A model generated the notes under the pieces. It was not told where the DNA came from and searched no databases. It was given only the letters and a program-made list of their open reading frames with translations. The translations under genes and the position numbers were made by a program. A stretch of 64,000 nucleotides of DNA from JACVRW01 sp963765135 (GTDB lineage Bacteria; Actinomycetota; Thermoleophilia; Solirubrobacterales; Thermoleophilaceae): assembly GCA_963765135.1 (NCBI GenBank), contig CAVXUX010000002.1, positions 992,001-1,056,000 of the forward strand, in the 5' to 3' direction. This document shows, one piece after another, positions 58,859 to 64,000 of this stretch. Numbering within the stretch: position 1 is the first letter of the stretch; each line of letters begins with the position of its first letter.

Positions 58859-59473
58859 GTGAAGTACGTCTTGTTCGTCTGCAACCACAACGCGGGGCGC
58901 TCGCAGATGGCCCAGGCGCTGTTCGGGCGCCACGCGCCCGATGACGTCCGGGCGGAGTCCGCGGGGTCGACTCCGGCGAAGCAGCTCTGGCCGAACGTCG
59001 TCGATGCAATGCGCGAGATCGGAATCGACGTTTCGGGCCGGCGACCGCGCAAGCTCACGGTCGAGATGCAGCTGCACGCCGACTGGGCGGTCACGATGGG
59101 GTGTGGGGACGCGTGCCCGTACGTCCCCACCCGCGTCGAGGACTGGGACATCGACGACCCGGCAGACCAGCCCATCGAGGCGGTCCGGGAGATCCGTGAC
59201 GAGATCGAGGACCGAGTCAGTGGGCTGATAGAAGGTCGCCTGCCCGACATCCGCTCGGACAGCACGGCTCACCAGCTGCGCTTGATGCGGCTCCTGCCCG
59301 ACCTCGCGCGCGAGTTCGAGGGCCAGCGATCCGACCAGGAGATTCGCGCCTGCGCCGACGCCATCCTCGGCGAATACCAAGAGGCCCCCGTGCGCTCTTT
59401 CGTCATGACGATCGCGCACAAGCGGACGCGCCAGTGCCTGGCGGCGGAGACCTGCGACCCCGCCGCCGTCTAG
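58859..59473 (+). CDS. arsC: Arsenate reductase (LMW phosphatase type) with extra C-terminal helical domain
   Basis: 204 residues. Residues 1-130 are a low-molecular-weight-phosphatase-like ArsC: YVLFVCNHNAGRSQMAQALF (CX5R loop), ESAGSTPAKQLWPNVVDAMR, VTMGCGDACPYVP (second redox Cys area), WDIDDPADQPIEAVREIRDE. Residues 135-204 form a three-helix extension (HQLRLMRLLPDLAREFEGQR, ACADAILGEY, MTIAHKRTRQCL) with a late Cys. GTG 58859 is chosen over ATG 58820 because a strong Shine-Dalgarno sequence (AAGGAGG) sits 8 nt before it. Converts arsenate to arsenite. Confidence 0.92.
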   Translation: MKYVLFVCNHNAGRSQMAQALFGRHAPDDVRAESAGSTPAKQLWPNVVDAMREIGIDVSGRRPRKLTVEMQLHADWAVTMGCGDACPYVPTRVEDWDIDDPADQPIEAVREIRDEIEDRVSGLIEGRLPDIRSDSTAHQLRLMRLLPDLAREFEGQRSDQEIRACADAILGEYQEAPVRSFVMTIAHKRTRQCLAAETCDPAAV

Positions 59474-59477
59474 GCCG

Positions 59478-60230
59478 TTGACCGCCTCCCTGGCTCAAGC
59501 GAGCGCCACCTCGGCGACGCCGGACCTGGACCTGGCGGCCGATGGGGGACGGCGGGCCGCGTCGCGTCCGGATCTGTTGCGTCGCACCACCGCCGAGGCG
59601 TTCGCGGCGTTCGCGCTCGTCTTCGCCGGCTGTGGGGCGATCGTGGCCGACGCCCGCTACGACGGCGTTCTCGGCGCGGTTGGGGTCAGCCTCGTCTTCG
59701 GGCTGATCATCATGGTCATGGTCTATGCCACGGGACATCTCTCCGGCGCTCACATCAACCCGGCCGTGACGATCGCGTTCACGCTCAGCCGCCACTTCCC
59801 GCCCCGCGACGCGGCCGCGTACCTCGCGGGGCAGCTGGCCGGCGCGATCGCCGGCGCGTTGGTGCTGCTGGCCGTGTGGCCGGACCAGCCCGGCGACCTC
59901 GGGGCGACCGTGCCGAGCGTGGGCGCGGGCAGCGCCTTCGTCTACGAGCTGGTGCTGACCGCCTTCCTGATGTTCGTGATCATGGCCGTGGCCACCGACA
60001 CCCGCGCCGTGGGCGCGGCCGCGGCGATTGCGATCGGGGGCACGGTCGGTCTCGATGCCCTGTTCGGCGGGCCGGTCACAGGCGCGTCGATGAACCCCGC
60101 GCGCTCATTCGGACCGGCGCTCGCGGCGGGCCAGTGGCAGGACTTCTGGGTCTACGTCGCCGGCCCGGTCGCGGGAGCCGCGCTCGGCGCGCTGGCCTAC
60201 CAGGGGGTGCGTGGAGATGCCGATGTCTGA
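59478..60230 (+). CDS. aqpS: Aquaglyceroporin-type channel (AqpS-like)
   Basis: 250 residues, six membrane segments and the two pore NPA motifs: SGAHINPAVTIAFTLSRHF and TGASMNPARSFGPALAAG. MIP-family channels in ars operons pass arsenite out of the cell, replacing ArsB/ACR3 efflux pumps as in Sinorhizobium AqpS. Lying between two arsenate reductase genes fits this role. An N-terminal cytoplasmic extension of about 35 residues is disordered. TTG start 4 nt after the arsC stop. Confidence 0.9.
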   Translation: MTASLAQASATSATPDLDLAADGGRRAASRPDLLRRTTAEAFAAFALVFAGCGAIVADARYDGVLGAVGVSLVFGLIIMVMVYATGHLSGAHINPAVTIAFTLSRHFPPRDAAAYLAGQLAGAIAGALVLLAVWPDQPGDLGATVPSVGAGSAFVYELVLTAFLMFVIMAVATDTRAVGAAAAIAIGGTVGLDALFGGPVTGASMNPARSFGPALAAGQWQDFWVYVAGPVAGAALGALAYQGVRGDADV

Positions 60231-60633
60231 CGCCGGCGCGGCGCACGTCCTGTTCGTCTGCTTGCACAACGCCGGGCGCTCCCAGATGAGCCAGGCGCTC
60301 TTCGAGCGCGCCGCGGGCGGGCGGCACACCGCGGCATCGGCCGGTACCCGGCCGGCCGAGCGGGTCCATCCCGAGGTGGTCGAGGCCATGGGCGAGCTGG
60401 GCATCGACCTGGCCGACCGCAAGCCGCGCGCGCTCGACCGCGCGCTCGCCGAGCAGGCCGACGTCGTGGTGACGATGGGCTGCGGCGACGAGTGCCCGTA
60501 CATCCCGGGCAAGCGCTACGTCGACTGGGAGCTCCGCGACCCCTCGGGGCTGTCGCTCGACGAGGTGCGCGCGATCCGCGACGAGATCGCCGGCAGGGTG
60601 GAGGCTCTGCTCCAGGAGCTCGATCGGCGCTAG
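60223..60633 (+). CDS. Second arsenate reductase-like LMW phosphatase family protein
   Basis: 136 residues. HVLFVCLHNAGRSQMSQALF (CX5R), TAASAGTRPAERVHPEVVEA, VVTMGCGDECPYIPGKRYVD, then LRDPSGLSLDEVRAIRDEIA. The MGCGDECP block is the redox Cys region. It is the short form without the helical extension of the first ArsC. ATG 60223 is preceded by GGAG and overlaps the aquaporin end by 8 nt. Its TAG interlocks with the stop of the convergent molybdenum enzyme. Confidence 0.9.
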   Translation: MSDAGAAHVLFVCLHNAGRSQMSQALFERAAGGRHTAASAGTRPAERVHPEVVEAMGELGIDLADRKPRALDRALAEQADVVVTMGCGDECPYIPGKRYVDWELRDPSGLSLDEVRAIRDEIAGRVEALLQELDRR

Positions 60634-61709
60634 ACGGCGCGCACCCGGATCCGCGGACGCGCGTTGTTCACGTAGCCCTTCGGATTCCACAGCGCCGCCT
60701 CGTCCTCCGGCTGGGTGGCGGCCGAGGAGTCCCAGGCCCGCACGACGATCTCGTGCTCGCCGGGCGCCAGCTCGACCGTGATGAGCCAGTGGCGCCAGGC
60801 CCAGCGGCCGAGATCATCGAGCAGCTCCGCCTGCGCCCAGGTCGCGCCGCCGTCGAGCGAGACGTCGACCCGGGCGACGTGGCGCTCCCCGCCTGCGAAG
60901 GCGTAGCCGCGCACCTCGACCGCCCCCGCAGCGACCGTCTCCCCGTCGGCCGGCGACAGCACGTCCGAGTTGAGCGCGATCAGGCCGAGCGGCATCCCCG
61001 CGCCAGGCCCGGGCCGCTCGTCCTCCGGCAACAGCCGGTAGACGACGTGCTGGAAGTAGCCCTCCCAGGGCGTCGCGCGCAGCTCGATCCGTTCGAGCCA
61101 CTTGACGCTGCGCGCGCCGATGTAGCCGGGCACCACCACGCGCAGCGGCGCGCCGTGCACGGGCAGGAGCGGCTCGCCGTTCATCGCCCAGGCCAGCAGC
61201 ACCTCGGGGCGGCACGCCTTGTCCAGCGGGATCGATCCGCCGAAGCGCTGGGCCGGGGTTGCCTCGGGGCACAGGTCGGCGCCGTCGAAGCCCACGTGCG
61301 CGGCCTCGGGCAGCGGCCCGACGACCGCGAGCACCTCGGCGAGCGCGACACCCGTCCAGGTCGCCGTCCCGGTCGCGCCCGGGCCCCAGGGCGCCTCGCC
61401 CGGGATGTCCCGCACCGCGATCAGGCCCGCGCGCCGGTTGCCGGCGCACTGCAGCGTTGCGGTCACCTCGCGCTCCCGAAACGCCTCGCGCAGGGTGGCG
61501 AGGGAGAGATCCAGCTCGCGCTCCACCAGGCCGTGCACGCGCAGCCGCCACGCGCCGGGGTCGATCTCCGGCACCGGACCGTGATCGCGCACGTAGAACG
61601 CGTCGGTGGCGGTCACCGGACCCTCGGCCAAACCGGCAAGACCGGTCTCGGCGTTGAACGGCTCCTGCTCGTGCACGATCAGGTCGGCGCGCTTGCCGTG
61701 GCGAGTCAC
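60630..61709 (-). CDS. Sulfite oxidase-family molybdenum cofactor enzyme
   Basis: 359 residues. Mo-cofactor domain: TATLQCAGNRRAGLIAVRDI with the Mo-binding Cys, GATGTATWTGVALAEVLAVV, GGSIPLDKACRPEVLLAWAM, LPVHGAPLRVVVPGYIGARS, VKWLERIEL. C-terminal Mo-co dimerisation domain: ARVDVSLDGGATWAQAELLD, WAWRHWLITVELAPGEHEIV. No heme domain and no Tat signal, so it is cytoplasmic as read. Likely oxidises sulfite or a related substrate. GTG 61709 lies 6 nt after TACCCT; the longer start at 61769 lacks that support. Confidence 0.92.
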   Translation of the reverse strand: MTRHGKRADLIVHEQEPFNAETGLAGLAEGPVTATDAFYVRDHGPVPEIDPGAWRLRVHGLVERELDLSLATLREAFREREVTATLQCAGNRRAGLIAVRDIPGEAPWGPGATGTATWTGVALAEVLAVVGPLPEAAHVGFDGADLCPEATPAQRFGGSIPLDKACRPEVLLAWAMNGEPLLPVHGAPLRVVVPGYIGARSVKWLERIELRATPWEGYFQHVVYRLLPEDERPGPGAGMPLGLIALNSDVLSPADGETVAAGAVEVRGYAFAGGERHVARVDVSLDGGATWAQAELLDDLGRWAWRHWLITVELAPGEHEIVVRAWDSSAATQPEDEAALWNPKGYVNNARPRIRVRAV

Positions 61710-61822
61710 GCGATGAGGGTACGGGACGAAGGCTGCGAGACTCGGAGGCTCTGGAGGAGCTGACGACACCCGGCGGGCGCCGCTTCAACGTCGAAACGAT
61801 CGACCAGCCCGCCGGTGTCACG

Positions 61823-62837
61823 ATGCCGGACGAGTTCGAGCCCCGCAAGCTCGCGAGGCGCACGCTCCAGATCATCGCGGCGCTCGCGGTGGTCGGTCTG
61901 GTGCTGCTGTTCGCGCCCGGGCTGGGCGAGGTCCGCGACCTGCTCGCCGACGCCCAGCCGGAGTGGGTGGTGCTGGCGGTGGTGTTCGAGGCCCTGTCGT
62001 GCGTGTCCTACGTGTTGATGTTCCGGCCCGTCTTCTGCCGCAACATGCCGTGGCGCACCAGCTGGGAGATCGGTATGGCGGAGCTCGCGGCCGGCTCGAT
62101 CGTGCCGGCGAGCGGGGCCGGTGGCCTCGCCCTCGGCGCCTGGATCCTGAGCGCGGGCGGGATGCCGGCCGAGCGGATCGCGAGCCGCTCGGTGGCCTTC
62201 TTCCTGATCAAGAGCTCGGTGAACTTCGTCGCCGTGGCGGTGCTCGGCACGGTCATGGCGCTGGGCCTGGTCGGCCCCGACCTGTCGCTCTGGCTGACGG
62301 CGGTGCCGGCGGCGGGCGCGCTGCTCGTGATCGCCGCGGTGCTGGTGGTGCCGCGCCTCGGCGTCGGCGCCCCGGCGCCGGCCGACGCGGGCCGAACGCG
62401 CAAGGCGCTGCGGCAGGTGCGCAAGGCGCTGGTGGGCGGCACCGGCGAGGCCGTGCAGCTGGTGCGTTCTCGAAACGGGCTCGTGATCGCGGGCTCGATC
62501 GGCTACTGGGCGTGGGACAACGCTGTCCTGTGGGCGACGTTCCATGCCTTCGGCTTCTCACCGCCGATCACGGTGATCCTGCTCGGCTACTTGATCGGGC
62601 AGCTGGGCGGTTTGCTGCCGCTGCCGGGCGGTCTAGGCGGGATCGACGGGGGGCTGATCGGCACGCTGATCGTTTACGGCCTCCCGGCGGCGCCGGTGGC
62701 CGCCGCGGTGCTCGTCTACCGCGTGATCCTGTTCTGGCTGCCGCTGCTGGCGGGCGGCGCGGCGTTCATCTCGCTGCGCCGCGGGTTGAACCGCCCCGAC
62801 CGGCCCGAGCTGTGCGTCGTGCCGAGCGGCGACCTAG
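61823..62837 (+). CDS. UPF0104/LPG-synthase-TM-like membrane protein (frameshifted end)
   Basis: About 337 residues with seven to eight membrane segments: LQIIAALAVVGLVLLFAPGL, WVVLAVVFEALSCVSYVLMF, ELAAGSIVPASGAGGLALGA, FVAVAVLGTVMALGLVG, LLGYLIGQLGGLLPLPGGLG and VLVYRVILFWLPLLAGGAA. The GG.G...LP.PGG.GG...G motif is typical of the lysylphosphatidylglycerol synthase TM/flippase family. One surplus base near 62790-62835 hides the stop at 62835; uncorrected the ORF runs 300 bp into the next gene. Coding-like sequence upstream (LEELTTPGGRRFNVETIDQP) suggests a CTG start at 61751, 8 nt after GAGACT. Confidence 0.83.
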
Positions 62838-62840
62838 GAG

Positions 62841-62853
62841 TAGCGTTCGAGCC
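62841..62853 (+). promoter_or_regulatory. Leaderless promoter element of the DUF5996 gene
   Basis: TAGCGT (62841-62846), 7 nt, then ATG 62854. The same hexamer serves comM and the cupin gene. Confidence 0.5.
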
Positions 62854-63774
62854 ATGCCCAGCGAGTGGCCACCGCTGGCCTACGAACCGTGGAGCGCGAC
62901 CTGCGACACGCTCCACGCGCACACGCAGTTGCTGGGGAAGCTCGCGGTGCGACTTGCGCCGCCCGAGCCCCAGCTCCAGCACGCCGCCCTGCGGCTCACG
63001 GCGCGTGGCTGGGAGACGCTTCCGCTGCCGGCGCCCAACGGCTCCGGGGCCATCGTCGCGGCGCTCGACCTGCACGCGCATGAGGCCGTGGTGGAGCACA
63101 GCTCCGGCCACGAGACGCGGATTTCGCTCACGCCCAACCGCCCCGTCGCCGAGGTGACGCGCGAGGTGCTGGAGGCCGTCGGCCGCCTGGGTGGGCCCGT
63201 CGAGATCAACCCCAAGCCGCAGGAGGTGCCGTGGGAGGTTCCGCTGGACGAGGACCACGAGCACGCGACCTACGAGGCAGAGCAGGTGGCGACCTACTTC
63301 GAGGCCGCCACCCAGGCAGCGCTGGTGCTCGCGGACTTCCGGGCGCCGTTCCGCGGGCGCTCGACGCCGGTCAACGCCTGGTGGGGCACGTTCGATCTGG
63401 CCGTCAGCCTCTTCTCGGGGCGGCCGGCCGATCCACCGTCGGACGACTTCATCTTCCGCAACGGAGGGGATGCCCAGCAGATCGGAATCGGCTGGTGGCC
63501 GGGGGATCCCACGCACGAGCGGGCCGCCTTCTTCGCGCTGGCCCACCCGGCGCCGCCCGGCTTCGCGGACGCGACCCTGAGCCCTGCCGCGGCGCGCTGG
63601 GACGGCGAGCTCGGCGAGTACGTGCTCGACTGGGAGGACGTGCGCAACAGCGCCGACCCGCACGCGTACGCGCTCGAGTTCGCCCGCTCCGCGTTCAGCC
63701 ACGCCTGCGAGGTCTGCGAGTGGGACCCGGCGCTCGCGGCCACCGCGCTGGGCGAGCCTCCGCCGATCAGGTGA
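62854..63774 (+). CDS. DUF5996 family protein
   Basis: 306 residues: WPPLAYEPWSATCDTLHAHT, LTARGWETLPLPAPN, RPVAEVTREVLEAVGRLGGP, INPKPQEVPWEVPLDEDHEH, FRGRSTPVNAWWGTFDLAVS, ISIGWWPGD-type QIGIGWWPGD. These are the typical blocks of DUF5996, an actinobacterial and proteobacterial family of unknown function. Soluble. Its 3' end overlaps the convergent MFS gene by 8 bp. Confidence 0.88.
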   Translation: MPSEWPPLAYEPWSATCDTLHAHTQLLGKLAVRLAPPEPQLQHAALRLTARGWETLPLPAPNGSGAIVAALDLHAHEAVVEHSSGHETRISLTPNRPVAEVTREVLEAVGRLGGPVEINPKPQEVPWEVPLDEDHEHATYEAEQVATYFEAATQAALVLADFRAPFRGRSTPVNAWWGTFDLAVSLFSGRPADPPSDDFIFRNGGDAQQIGIGWWPGDPTHERAAFFALAHPAPPGFADATLSPAAARWDGELGEYVLDWEDVRNSADPHAYALEFARSAFSHACEVCEWDPALAATALGEPPPIR

Positions 63775-64000
63775 TCGGGCGGCGCCCGCCGTCGCGCAGG
63801 TCGAAGGCAACCCACAGCCCCGAGCCCGCCGTCAGACCGGCGACGATCGTGATCGCGCTGCTGTAGCCGAGCGCGTCCGAGGCGATTCCTGTGAGGAGCC
63901 CTCCAGCCACGTAGCCCATGTCACGCCAAAACCGGTACACGCCGAGGGTTGGCGGGCGCGCAACCGGTGACACGGCGTCTGAGATGGCGGCGATCAGCGT
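63767..64000 (-). CDS. C-terminal end of an MFS transporter, cut by the window edge
   Basis: 77 residues of the last two membrane helices: TLIAAISDAVSPVARPPTLG, VYRFWRDMGYVAGGLLTGIA, SDALGYSSAITIVAGLTAGS, GLWVAFDLRDGGRRPIT. The RFWRDMGYVAGGLLTG block is typical of drug/metabolite MFS efflux proteins. The start lies beyond the window. Confidence 0.75.
   Translation of the reverse strand, partial: TLIAAISDAVSPVARPPTLGVYRFWRDMGYVAGGLLTGIASDALGYSSAITIVAGLTAGSGLWVAFDLRDGGRRPIT

Noticed and set aside
61823..63157. A 444-residue membrane protein overlapping the DUF5996 gene by 300 bp
   Set aside because: After about residue 335 the sequence becomes Ser/Arg/Thr shadow of DUF5996; a one-base error hiding the stop at 62835 explains it.
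1..64000. CRISPR array, tRNA or rRNA genes, insertion sequences
   Set aside because: No regularly spaced repeats of the right size, no cloverleaf or rRNA-like sequence, and no transposase frame were seen. The only recombinase is the housekeeping Xer.

Overview
This 64 kb window is very GC-rich chromosomal DNA from an actinobacterium. The order ffh-rpsP-KH-rimM-trmD-rplS-lepB-rnhB, a WhiG/FliA-type sigma factor, DUF2630 and DUF7218-type small proteins, and many NTF2/SnoaL-like paralogues starting MSQENVE and ending EALEAVGLSE together suggest the class Thermoleophilia (Solirubrobacterales or Gaiellales relatives). That placement is inferred from family knowledge, not from a search. No rRNA, tRNA or CRISPR array was seen.

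Layout. 1-7.8 kb: housekeeping block (end of an SPFH protein, ffh, rpsP, khpA, rimM, trmD, rplS, lepB, rnhB, a secreted SGNH hydrolase, yraN). 7.9-13.3 kb: accessory region with six SnoaL-like genes in one orientation (one decayed), mixed with small secreted and membrane proteins; 24-bp direct repeats at 9061 and 13460 bracket most of it. 13.5-26.4 kb: comM-dprA, thiD, ilvD, two PH-domain membrane proteins, an alpha/beta hydrolase, a HAD phosphatase, a 5-FCL-like protein, an acyltransferase and an epimerase with a coiled-coil tail. 26.5-32.3 kb: L,D-transpeptidase, Xer recombinase, sigma factor, PAS/SpoIIE phosphatase, STAS protein. 32.3-40.7 kb: EF-G paralogue, RNase HI, a shattered surface-protein gene, tal and tkt. 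40.8-46.7 kb: sulfatase-like protein, NodB deacetylase, glycosyltransferase, neutral ceramidase. 46.7-53.7 kb: two-component system, epoxide hydrolase, a beheaded iron-siderophore binding protein, TetR with a secreted copper protein, SRPBCC-ArsR pair. 53.7-64 kb: small DUF protein, a structured RNA-like element, FAD oxidoreductase, then a divergent arsenic locus (arsR-arsM-diiron protein against arsC-aquaporin-arsC), a sulfite-oxidase-type enzyme, a flippase-like membrane protein, DUF5996 and the end of an MFS transporter.

How the genes work together. The first block is co-translational protein targeting (Ffh, LepB) with ribosome and tRNA maturation. The sigma factor, SpoIIE-type phosphatase/kinase and STAS protein look like one partner-switching module. 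ArsR, ArsM, ArsC and the aquaporin form an arsenic detoxification unit that unusually includes a diiron R2-like protein.

Two general features. Many genes have a TANNNT hexamer 6-10 nt before the start codon and no Shine-Dalgarno sequence, which points to leaderless mRNAs. Six of about fourteen convergent gene pairs end on a shared CTAG, the two stop codons overlapping on opposite strands. Single-base frameshifts interrupt many genes, including essential trmD/rplS/lepB, so most are probably assembly errors and those entries give the frame-restored extent.
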